The notes under the pieces are model-generated. The model was not told where the DNA came from, searched no databases, and saw nothing but the letters and a program-made list of their open reading frames with translations. DNA of 64,000 bases from Herbaspirillum autotrophicum. GTDB taxonomy: Bacteria > Pseudomonadota > Gammaproteobacteria > Burkholderiales > Burkholderiaceae_D. Of this stretch, positions 51,493 through 58,730 are shown one piece after another. Numbering within the stretch: position 1 is the first letter of the stretch; every line of letters starts with the position of its first letter. Position numbers and translations under genes: made by a program. The stretch spans positions 45,409 to 109,408 of the forward strand of contig NZ_LFLS01000021.1 of assembly GCF_001189915.1 (NCBI RefSeq), read 5' to 3'.

Positions 51493-51513
51493 ATGCCGGC
51501 CAATGGCCGGCAT
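51493..51513 (-). terminator. hairpin terminator, probably bidirectional
   Basis: ATGCCGGCC (51493-51501), loop AAT, GGCCGGCAT (51505-51513): a perfect nine-base stem. Read on the minus strand it is followed by TTTTTC, which suits termination of the Pro/Tyr-rich protein gene; it also lies just after the DUF2242 stop. Confidence 0.6.
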
Positions 51514-51573
51514 GCGGGCAACGCAGGAAACTCAGCGCCGCAGCTCAGGCAGCGTGACTGCCTTTAGTATTTC

Positions 51574-51888
51574 TTAACGCCGGTAATAGCCGTGTCCGTG
51601 GTATGGGCGACCGTGGCGATGGTAGTCACGGTAATACGGGCCGGGACCGTAATACACCGGTGCCGGTGCGTAATAAACCGGGGCCGGACGGACATAAACC
51701 GGCGCCGGTTGCACATACACTGGCGGCGGCATATAGACCGGGGCCGGTTGCACGTACACCGGGGCCGGATAATAGCCCGGCACGCCGATATTGATACCGA
51801 TGCCGACATGGGCAGCCATCGCAGGTGCGGCACTGGCAAGCAATACCGCACCCGACAACAAGACGATACTGACGATTGATTTTTTCAC
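51574..51888 (-). CDS. small exported Pro/Tyr/Val-rich repeat protein (GTG start)
   Basis: A 104-residue protein starting at a GTG (51888) with GGGAG six bases ahead. The signal peptide (VKKSIVSIVLLSGAVLLASA, cleaved after AMA) leads into a repeat domain of YVQPAPVYMPPP-like units, about seven copies of P(A/P)PVY, and a Tyr/His/Gly-rich end (RDYHRHGRPYHGHGYYRR). It resembles small cell-surface proteins with PxxPVY repeats; no activity is known. The longer frame upstream lacks a ribosome-binding site and would hide the signal peptide. Confidence 0.75.
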   Translation of the reverse strand: MKKSIVSIVLLSGAVLLASAAPAMAAHVGIGINIGVPGYYPAPVYVQPAPVYMPPPVYVQPAPVYVRPAPVYYAPAPVYYGPGPYYRDYHRHGRPYHGHGYYRR

Positions 51889-52065
51889 GGTGTACTCCCG
51901 ATACTTGCGCGTTGATTGGATACCTGTATTAAAGACCAATTCGCCCTCGGTATCCACGGCAATCCGGTAAGCCATGTAACAAAATGCTTCCGCTGCGGCA
52001 ATAGCCCGGCATTACCTCGGTTTCCTCGCCATAGCTGTTGCCGCAGATCAACCAGAGCGCCGTGA

Positions 52066-52578
52066 TCAGGCGGCGTTGAGTACCGGCGCGATATCCCGCA
52101 GGGACGCTTGCAATGCCCGGATCTTGGTCACGGTATCGGCACAGGCACGGGCGGCTTCCTGCCCCTTGACCACGAAATGCTCGTGGAAAAATTGCTGATG
52201 TTCGCTGTGCGAATGGAAATGCAATGGTGTCAATACCGCTGAAAATACCGGCACTTCGGTAGCGACCTGGACTTCCATCAATGCCGTAATGACGGCTTGC
52301 GCGACAAAATCGTGACGATAGATGCCGCCATCGACCACCAGTCCGCTGGCGACGATGCCGGCGTACTTGCCGCTTTTTGCCAGCAGTTTGGCATGCAATG
52401 GAATTTCAAAGGCGCCCGGCACTTCAAAGAAATCGATATCGGATTCAGCGAAACCCAGTTTGGCAATTTCGGCCACGAACGAGATTTTGCATTGATCGAC
52501 AATCTCTTTGTGCCAGCAAGATTGGATAAACGCGATACGGCTGCGTTGGGAATTGATGTCGGTGGAATGGTGTTGCAT
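52066..52578 (-). CDS. ribH2: 6,7-dimethyl-8-ribityllumazine synthase, RibH2-type
   Basis: This 170-residue enzyme shows the lumazine synthase core: IAFIQSCWHKEIVDQCK, then FFEVPGAFEIPLHAK (the substrate-binding GAFE(I)P segment), then VDGGIYRHDFVAQAVI and SAVLTPLHFHSHSEH. The YRHDFVA and LTPLHFH forms are those of the RibH2 branch (as in Brucella) rather than the usual RYEHV type. It condenses a ribityl-amino-uracil with a four-carbon phosphate in riboflavin synthesis. AGGAG lies ten bases before the ATG at 52578. It is a single gene under an FMN riboswitch. Confidence 0.92.
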   Translation of the reverse strand: MQHHSTDINSQRSRIAFIQSCWHKEIVDQCKISFVAEIAKLGFAESDIDFFEVPGAFEIPLHAKLLAKSGKYAGIVASGLVVDGGIYRHDFVAQAVITALMEVQVATEVPVFSAVLTPLHFHSHSEHQQFFHEHFVVKGQEAARACADTVTKIRALQASLRDIAPVLNAA

Positions 52579-52604
52579 GTGTTCAAGACTCCTGTTTGCT
52601 GAAT

Positions 52605-52649
52605 AAAAAACAGGGCGCATGGGTACAGCACAGGCACGCAAAATGCGCC
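52605..52649 (-). terminator. riboswitch expression platform with terminator
   Basis: On the minus strand GGCGCA (52649-52644) and TGCGCC (52619-52614) enclose a 24-base loop, followed within three bases by six T residues (52610-52605). It lies between the FMN aptamer and the ribH2 ribosome-binding site. FMN binding should favour this hairpin and stop transcription before ribH2. Confidence 0.6.
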
Positions 52650-52662
52650 TGGCAGGCTACCC

Positions 52663-52828
52663 GTTCTCTTTCATCCGGACTATGACCGTCGGCCCCGGGA
52701 TCACACCGGGTCTGCTGACCTTGTCGGACTGGCGTCCGTCAAGCGCTCGCGGGCTCGATGTCATGACGTCGAAAAAGACATCATCACATCATTACCGCCG
52801 GTGGGGAATTACACCCCGCCCCGAGAAC
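52663..52828 (-). ncRNA. FMN riboswitch (RFN element)
   Basis: The minus strand shows the conserved RFN blocks in order. GTTCTCGGGGCGGGGTG opens at 52828, then AATTCCCCACCGGCGGTAAT. After a variable stem come AGCCCGCGAGCGC, GACGCCAGTCCGAC, GGTCAGCAGACCCGGTGTGA and GGGGCCGACGGTCATAGTCC, closing with GGATGAAAGAGAAC at 52663. The closing stem GTTCTC/GAGAAC is intact. It controls ribH2, with a terminator hairpin between aptamer and gene. Confidence 0.95.
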
Positions 52829-52942
52829 ATGTTTGGCTGCGATGCATCATGGTTGCCTGATGTGTCGCGCCAGTCAGGAATTTATCACGCCTGAAAAAAT
52901 ATTGCAGAGCAACAGCGATTTTGCACCAAACCACTCACGCCA

Positions 52943-54607
52943 TCAGGCCGCTGCACTCTTCACGCAAGCCAGCATGCCATTGGCAATTTCGCGTTCTCCC
53001 ATGATGGCATGTGCGGCACCGTGCTTCTCCAGATGCTCGACCTCGGCTTCCGAATGCGCCCGGGCAATGACCCGGATCGCCGGATTAGAAGCTCGCGCAT
53101 GTTCAATCAGTTGCCCCGCTTCAAAGGCACCCGGAATCGCTACCAGCAACCAGCGCGCGGCGGCGATATTGGCGGCCTGCAACACCTCGGCGGAAACGGC
53201 ATTGCCATACAAGGCATTGATCCCGGCGGCACGCAAACTGTCGACCAGTTCGACCTGATCTTCGATCACGACAAACTGACTGCCCTGCGCTTTCAGCGTC
53301 TCGCCGACATGCCGCCCCACCCGGCCGTAGCCCACCAGCACGACGTGATCATGCAGCGCTTCGGCAGTATACGGCGCGCTGTCGGCCACCGCCGGATGCA
53401 GCGCGCGTTCGCGTTTTTCCAGCGCCGGTTTGAGCCGGTCCAGCAATGAGAACAGCAAGGGATTGACCAGAATCGACAGAATCGCACACCCCAGAATCAA
53501 GTCGCGCGCAGTGGGCGACAACAGGCCCAGCGAAATACCCAGCGTCGCCAGAATGAACGAGAATTCGCCGATTTGCGCCAGGCTGGCGGAGATCGTCAGC
53601 GCGGTCGATAACGGATGTCCGAATGCGCGCACGATGAACAGCGCCGCCAGCGATTTGCCGACCACGATGATCAGCAAGGTGGCCAGCACCAGGAACGGAT
53701 GACGAATCAGGATCGAGGGATCGAACAACATGCCGACCGAGACGAAAAACAATACCGCGAATGCATCGCGCAATGGCAACGATTCTTCGGCCGCGCGATG
53801 ACTCAATTCCGATTCCGACAAAATCATGCCGGCAAAGAATGCACCCAACGCAAACGACACGCCGAACACGTAGGCCGAACCCAGCGCAAATCCGAGTGCA
53901 ATCGCCAGCACTGCCAGCCGGAACAATTCGCGCGAACCGGTATCGGCAATCCGTTCCAGAATCCATGGGATCACGCGCCGGCCGACGATCAGCATCACGG
54001 CCACGAATGCCACTACCTTGCCCAGCGTGAGCGCCAGCGTGGTCAGCAAGGCACCGGTGCCGAGCGCTTCGCCTTTGCCGCCAAGCACGCCGCTGAGCGC
54101 CGGGATCAGCACCAGCGCCAGCACCATCGCAATATCTTCCACAATCAGCCAGCCGACCGCGATGCGACCGCGCTTGGTTTCTACCAGTCGGCGTTCCTGC
54201 AGTGCGGTCAGCAACACCACGGTACTGGCGACCGACAATGCCAGTCCGAACAGAAAGCCTTCACCCATCGGCCAATCCAGCGCCCACGCCATACCCATGC
54301 CGAGCAAGGTGGCGATACTGATCTGCGCCACCGCGCCGGGGATGGCGATATTCTTGACCGATAACAAATCCTTGAGCGAGAAATGCAGCCCAACCCCGAA
54401 CATCAGCAGAATGACGCCGATTTCAGCCAGTTCCTGGGCCAGGTCGGCATCACCGACGAAGCCGGGTGTAAACGGGCCGATGGCGATACCGGCGATCAGA
54501 TAGCCGACCAGCGGTGGCATGCGTAGTCGATGTGCCAGCGTCCCGAAAATAAAAGCCAGTACGAGACCGCCGACAATGGTTGCGATGAGCGGTGTGTGGT
54601 GAGGCAT
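52943..54607 (-). CDS. ybaL: YbaL/KefB-family monovalent cation:proton antiporter
   Basis: A 554-residue protein. The first ~385 residues form a CPA2 antiporter with about 12 helices (PLVGYLIAGIAIGPFTPGFV, FGVGLHFSLKDLLSVK, VSFALGAFFAGMILSESELS, LRDAFAVLFFVSVGMLFDP). The C-terminal ~150 residues are an RCK/TrkA-N domain with the nucleotide motif VVLVGYGRVGRHVGE. It closely resembles E. coli YbaL. It should extrude K+ or a similar cation in exchange for protons under control of a bound nucleotide. GGGAG precedes the ATG. Its upstream neighbour in the same direction is htpX. Confidence 0.93.
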   Translation of the reverse strand: MPHHTPLIATIVGGLVLAFIFGTLAHRLRMPPLVGYLIAGIAIGPFTPGFVGDADLAQELAEIGVILLMFGVGLHFSLKDLLSVKNIAIPGAVAQISIATLLGMGMAWALDWPMGEGFLFGLALSVASTVVLLTALQERRLVETKRGRIAVGWLIVEDIAMVLALVLIPALSGVLGGKGEALGTGALLTTLALTLGKVVAFVAVMLIVGRRVIPWILERIADTGSRELFRLAVLAIALGFALGSAYVFGVSFALGAFFAGMILSESELSHRAAEESLPLRDAFAVLFFVSVGMLFDPSILIRHPFLVLATLLIIVVGKSLAALFIVRAFGHPLSTALTISASLAQIGEFSFILATLGISLGLLSPTARDLILGCAILSILVNPLLFSLLDRLKPALEKRERALHPAVADSAPYTAEALHDHVVLVGYGRVGRHVGETLKAQGSQFVVIEDQVELVDSLRAAGINALYGNAVSAEVLQAANIAAARWLLVAIPGAFEAGQLIEHARASNPAIRVIARAHSEAEVEHLEKHGAAHAIMGEREIANGMLACVKSAAA

Positions 54608-54767
54608 AGACTCCCTGAATCAAGATGAAAATAATTGGATGGAAATAACGCGATAAAAAACGAAATGAAAAAACACACTAAAAACCGGAACAACAAATAA
54701 AAGTCACCCGGGTTAACGCATCAGTGCGCGACCATGTTTGGCGCGCACTGTGCGCATGTCAGCCAAC

Positions 54768-55652
54768 TTAGCGCACCGAACGGTTCTGCAATGCGGCGAT
54801 GCGCGACTCCAGCGGCGGATGGCTGGAAAACAGGCCCATCCAGGATTGGCGTCCGGAAATACCCGAGGCCTGCAGGTTTTGCGGCAAACCGTCAGGTTCG
54901 ATACCGCCGAGGCGACGCAAGGCACCGATCATCGGTACCGGCGAACCGAGCAGCGAAGCCGCGCCGGCATCGGCACGGTATTCACGTTGCCGCGAAAAAT
55001 ACATGACGATGACGCTGGCCAGAATACCGAACACGATTTCACAGACCACCACCGTGATCATGTAACCGATGCCGGGACCAGAGTTTTCATTGCTGTTGCG
55101 GCGCAGGGCCGAATCGACGAAATAGCCGACGATGCGCGCCAGAAACATGACGAAGGTGTTCACCACGCCTTGAATCAGGGTCAGCGTCACCATGTCGCCA
55201 TTGGCGATGTGCGCCACCTCATGCGCCAGCACCGCTTCGACTTCTTCTTTGGTCATGCTTTGCAGCAAGCCGGTCGATACCGCGACCAGTGAATTGTTTT
55301 TGCTGGCGCCGGTAGCAAAGGCATTGGCCGGACCGTCGTACACCGCGACTTCCGGCATCGTCAGCTGGGCCCGGGTCGCCAGACGGCGCACCGTATCCAC
55401 CAGCCACAACTCGGTGGAATTCTGCGGCTGATCGATCACGCGGGCACCGGTGGACCACTTGGCCATGGTCTTGGACATCCACAGCGAAATGAACGACCCG
55501 CCAAAACCGATCAATCCGCAAAATGCCAGCAGCATGCCGAAGTTCATGCCGTTGGCGGTCAGGTAGCGATTGATGCCGAGCAGGCTGGCGGTAAAGCTCA
55601 GCACCAGCATCACGGCCAGGTTGGTAACAAGGAATAGGATCACGCGTTTCAT
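54768..55652 (-). CDS. htpX: membrane zinc protease HtpX
   Basis: A 294-residue protease with N-terminal helices ([40 protein letters not shown]) and the metalloprotease motif HEVAH in [16 protein letters not shown] (residues ~140-155). Two further helices follow, with a downstream glutamate ([13 protein letters not shown]) as third zinc ligand. HtpX degrades damaged membrane proteins under envelope stress together with FtsH. The C-terminal [13 protein letters not shown] is conserved. GGAA precedes the ATG. It is followed at 160 bases by ybaL. Confidence 0.95.
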   Translation of the reverse strand: MKRVILFLVTNLAVMLVLSFTASLLGINRYLTANGMNFGMLLAFCGLIGFGGSFISLWMSKTMAKWSTGARVIDQPQNSTELWLVDTVRRLATRAQLTMPEVAVYDGPANAFATGASKNNSLVAVSTGLLQSMTKEEVEAVLAHEVAHIANGDMVTLTLIQGVVNTFVMFLARIVGYFVDSALRRNSNENSGPGIGYMITVVVCEIVFGILASVIVMYFSRQREYRADAGAASLLGSPVPMIGALRRLGGIEPDGLPQNLQASGISGRQSWMGLFSSHPPLESRIAALQNRSVR

Positions 55653-55806
55653 GTTGGTTCCAGTAAAAAGGACCGGCCGCCGACACGGCGGCAGCAGTCA
55701 GACAAGAGAGCAGAATGCAAAAACTCAGACAGGGATCAGGCCGGCACCGGCGCAGGCGGCAGTGTCAGCAGAAGGCGCGCAGCGTGGTCGCGGCAGCGCC
55801 AAACGA

Positions 55807-56160
55807 TCAGACGGATGGAGGCGGTCGGACGATGTCGATAAACGACGATGCCCACGCCGCCGGGCGTGGAAATAAATGCGGGAAGGAATGCCAGACGGCA
55901 GACAGTGTCAGCTCCTGCCCCGGCAATGTCTGATCTTCGAGATCGCATTGCTGCGCGCTGCTGTCCGCTTCATCGGCATCAACTGACAAATCCTGTGCCG
56001 CCAGCTCGCCCGGCAATGCCAGACTGTCGCGATTGCTGCCGGCGTCAACGCTGACGATATCAATCGCGGCGACTACCGGTTCGGGCATATGCGCGAGCGT
56101 CCCTGCAAACAATTGCAAGGGGAACAGCAATACCAGAAGCAACATCAATAGTCGGCGCAT
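55807..56160 (-). CDS. hypothetical small exported protein
   Basis: The 117 residues start with a strong signal peptide (MRRLLMLLLVLLFPLQLFAG). An acidic, poorly structured mature part follows (LAAQDLSVDADEADSSAQQC with one Cys), ending in SFIDIVRPPPSV. Size, signal and Pro-rich end resemble small periplasmic proteins placed near metal-efflux genes, but none are here and the similarity is loose. A TATAAT with a TTTCGA 16 bases upstream forms a sigma70-like promoter about 50 bases before the ATG. Confidence 0.6.
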   Translation of the reverse strand: MRRLLMLLLVLLFPLQLFAGTLAHMPEPVVAAIDIVSVDAGSNRDSLALPGELAAQDLSVDADEADSSAQQCDLEDQTLPGQELTLSAVWHSFPHLFPRPAAWASSFIDIVRPPPSV

Positions 56161-56261
56161 TAACAATCAGATCGGAAGGCGTTGGTCAGGTTGATCAGAC
56201 AAGGCCCTGACGGGCACGGGGTCAATTATACGCAAGCATGGCGAAATCGAAATAAAAGACC

Positions 56262-57215
56262 TCAAACTGAGGCGTGCACCTGATTACGTCCGCCCTGCTT
56301 GGCGCGGTATAACGCGGCATCGGCACGGTCAAGCAACAGCTTGCCGTCAAAGTCCGGCTCCGGGATACAGGTATCGACGCCGACGCTGATCGTCATATAG
56401 TGGTTGGCCAGTGACTTCTCATGCCGGATTGCCAGCGCCAGCACGCAGGCGCGCAGCTTTTCGGCAAACAAGCCGGCCTGTTCCGGACTGAAGCCGGGAA
56501 TCAGGATGATGAACTCTTCACCGCCATAGCGCGCAAACACGTCGGTGGAACGCATCATCTGCCCGCCCAGGGCGTTGGCGACTGCCTTCAAGGCTTTATC
56601 GCCGGCCATGTGGCCGTAATGATCGTTATATTGTTTGAAAAAATCGATATCGATCATGAACAGCGACAACGCGCTCTGCTGGCGTTTGGCCTGCTTGAGC
56701 GCGCTGGCGTAACTGTCGTCGAAGAAGCGCCGGTTGTAGATACCGGTCAGACTGTCAGTGACCACTTGTCGCTTCAGCGTTTCCGAGTGCGACATCAGCA
56801 TTTTTTCGCGCTTCACCGACGTGCTGGAATCACTGACCTGAATCAGGCAGGAATGCATACCTTCGGCCGAGGTCAGCGGCGTAATGATGATCGACTGATA
56901 CATCCGCACCGGCGCATCCTCGTTTTCGTGCTGATGAAACAGCGGCAACGGTGACCGGTGCAAGGCACTCGACATCACCGCCGGCAATCCATACCTGAGC
57001 GCATTGTCGAGCGCACGCAGGAATCCCGGCGACAACTGATCGGCGAGCAAACCCTTGAAATCATTTCGGAGTGCCTGTTCTTGGGTGATCCTGCTATGCC
57101 GGGCCATCCACTGATTCCACAGCACGATCTTCAAGTCAGGATCGACCACAATCAATCCGAGATTGATACTGTCGAATACTTCAATTGCTTCGAAATGGGA
57201 AACCGGACTACTCAT
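56262..57215 (-). CDS. PAS-GGDEF diguanylate cyclase
   Basis: The 317 residues comprise an N-terminal PAS domain (FDSINLGLIVVDPDLKIVLW), a linker, and a GGDEF domain with TDSLTGIYNRRFFDD and the active-site motif RYGGEEFI. An RSTD five residues upstream matches the RxxD inhibitory site. It makes cyclic di-GMP from two GTP molecules. The ATG at 57215 lies ten bases after the CheC-like gene. As last gene of a CheY-CheC-GGDEF operon it may receive signals through those proteins. Confidence 0.9.
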   Translation of the reverse strand: MSSPVSHFEAIEVFDSINLGLIVVDPDLKIVLWNQWMARHSRITQEQALRNDFKGLLADQLSPGFLRALDNALRYGLPAVMSSALHRSPLPLFHQHENEDAPVRMYQSIIITPLTSAEGMHSCLIQVSDSSTSVKREKMLMSHSETLKRQVVTDSLTGIYNRRFFDDSYASALKQAKRQQSALSLFMIDIDFFKQYNDHYGHMAGDKALKAVANALGGQMMRSTDVFARYGGEEFIILIPGFSPEQAGLFAEKLRACVLALAIRHEKSLANHYMTISVGVDTCIPEPDFDGKLLLDRADAALYRAKQGGRNQVHASV

Positions 57216-57225
57216 CAAATATGGC

Positions 57226-57843
57226 TCACGGAATACTGTCCAGATAACGCTGGATATGCGTCACCAGCTGATTCAGGGAGCTTGAACTCAGCAAGAAGAT
57301 CAGATGGCCCTGGGTGTGGCGCTTTTCGATCATGAGATCGATGTGCAAGACCAGCACGTAGGCATCATCGTTGCTATCGGCGACCAGCCGCTCGGAGATG
57401 TCATCGGGCGACGACACCAGATAGGTCGGCAGCGAACTGCCGAGCACGATGCCGAGCATATCGGACATGGCGGACATGCAGGCGTTGAGAATGATATTGC
57501 CGAGTTCGCACATGGCTTCCTGCTCGAACTCGGCCAGATCTTCGAGCGACATCTGCGAACCCATCATATCGCGCACGATTTCGAGCGCATGATCTTCGGT
57601 AAACAACAGCACCGCTTCGGCGTCGAACGGACCGGTGAAAAACTGGCTGACCGTGGCAAACCGGCTATGCGACAACGCCAGCACCTTGGCGTTGACTTCA
57701 TTCGACTTGAGAATTTCAATCGACGGCACCGACAGCCGCACCCCGTCGCCGACGATTTCACTGAGGCTTTGCGCCGCACGACCGGCACCGACATTAAATA
57801 CTTCCGTCAGGGCGTCGAGTTCAATCTCGGTCAGGATATTCAT
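57226..57843 (-). CDS. CheC-family phosphatase-like protein
   Basis: A 205-residue protein with two copies of the CheC/CheX active-site helix pattern: LDALTEVFNVGAGRAAQSLS (E-x3-N) near the N-terminus and FEQEAMCELGNIILNACMSA (E-x3-N) near residue 110. Such helices supply Glu and Asn for dephosphorylating CheY-like receivers. The start codon overlaps the stop of the single-receiver gene (TAATG), so that receiver is the likely partner. The C-terminal part (LVLHIDLMIEKRHTQGHLIF) is the conserved strand pair. Confidence 0.88.
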   Translation of the reverse strand: MNILTEIELDALTEVFNVGAGRAAQSLSEIVGDGVRLSVPSIEILKSNEVNAKVLALSHSRFATVSQFFTGPFDAEAVLLFTEDHALEIVRDMMGSQMSLEDLAEFEQEAMCELGNIILNACMSAMSDMLGIVLGSSLPTYLVSSPDDISERLVADSNDDAYVLVLHIDLMIEKRHTQGHLIFLLSSSSLNQLVTHIQRYLDSIP

Positions 57844-58223
57844 TATTCGCCTGTAAAGTGCGCCAATGCCTGTCCGATGGATTTGTCAGTCACCGGCTTG
57901 GCAACAAATACCGCGCCGAGTTGCTTCGAGCGTGATTGCACGGATTCCTGAATATTGGCCGAAAAGATGGCGATCCGCACCTGCGGGTAACTGGCCAGAA
58001 TGATTTCTGCGGCATCCGTCCCGAGCATGCCGGGCATGTTGATATCCATGGTGCAAAAATCCGGCACTTCGCGCTTGACCACTTCGATTGCTTCATCGCC
58101 ACTGGCGGCTTCCAGGATCTGCCAGTCGGCATGCCGGGCCAACACGTGGGCCTTGATGACCATGCGCGAAACCTTGCTGTCATCAACGATCAATACTTTT
58201 TTTGCGGGAAATTGCTCTGACAT
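57843..58223 (-). CDS. single-domain response regulator, CheY-like
   Basis: A 126-residue receiver: VLIVDDSKVSRMVIKAHVLA with the acidic pair, phospho-acceptor Asp in CTMDINMPGMLG, a Ser in IFSAN at the conserved Thr/Ser position and Lys in VAKPVTD. It has no output domain. Its gene is first in the operon and overlaps the CheC-like gene by one base, so the pair is probably a receiver plus its own phosphatase controlling the GGDEF enzyme. Confidence 0.9.
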   Translation of the reverse strand: MSEQFPAKKVLIVDDSKVSRMVIKAHVLARHADWQILEAASGDEAIEVVKREVPDFCTMDINMPGMLGTDAAEIILASYPQVRIAIFSANIQESVQSRSKQLGAVFVAKPVTDKSIGQALAHFTGE

Positions 58224-58436
58224 AGTGTGTAAGCTCGGTGATCGGCATTGTTAGACGTTGCTAAACTGGCTGCATTTTACATCCATTCACACCGGAAACC
58301 GACTGCTGGCGGGGCGAAAGCTCACTGCGATGTTGCAAATCAGACAAAACATCGCCAAAATTCCTGCCCGGAAACAGCCCCGCCCTGCGGTCAGGATACG
58401 GCGCAAAAAACACCTGCCGCGCACGCCGTCAGGATA

Positions 58437-58474
58437 TGAAAAAAGGGAAGCCGGCGGGTTTCCCCGGGCTTCCC
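58437..58474 (-). terminator. intrinsic terminator of the cstA-ybdD operon
   Basis: On the minus strand GGGAAGCC (58474-58467), a 14-base loop, GGCTTCCC (58452-58445), then TTTTTT. It lies 35 bases after the ybdD stop. Confidence 0.8.
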
Positions 58475-58509
58475 TTGTCATCTCACTGCATCTGCTTGCG
58501 TCGCGTTCT

Positions 58510-58719
58510 TCAGCAGCAGCGGCCCACCCGCCCCTTGCCGCCATACCGGGCTTCCTGCCGCTCCCGGAAAAACGCTTCATAGGTCATCGGCGTTTGCTCC
58601 GGATGCGTTTGCTGCATGTGGGCAACATACACCTCATATTCAGGCACCCCGACCATCAAGCGCATGGTTTGCCCGGCGTAACGCTTCAGTGTCAGCAACT
58701 CCTGCAATATGTTTTTCAT
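58510..58719 (-). CDS. ybdD: YbdD/YjiX family small protein
   Basis: The 69 residues (MKNILQELLTLKRYAGQTMR, then GVPEYEVYVAHMQQTHPEQT, then MTYEAFFRERQEARYGGKG) match the YbdD/YjiX family almost throughout. These small proteins are encoded directly after CstA/BtsT transporters and appear to be needed for their transport activity. It starts 11 bases after the cstA stop and ends before a strong terminator. The terminal CC pair is common in the family. Confidence 0.9.
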   Translation of the reverse strand: MKNILQELLTLKRYAGQTMRLMVGVPEYEVYVAHMQQTHPEQTPMTYEAFFRERQEARYGGKGRVGRCC

Positions 58720-58730
58720 CTGCGCGCCTG

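Noticed and set aside
51720..51790. Tandem repeat in DNA, considered as a CRISPR-like or minisatellite array
   Set aside because: The periodicity is explained by the PAPVY amino-acid repeats of the small exported protein; there are no unique spacers.
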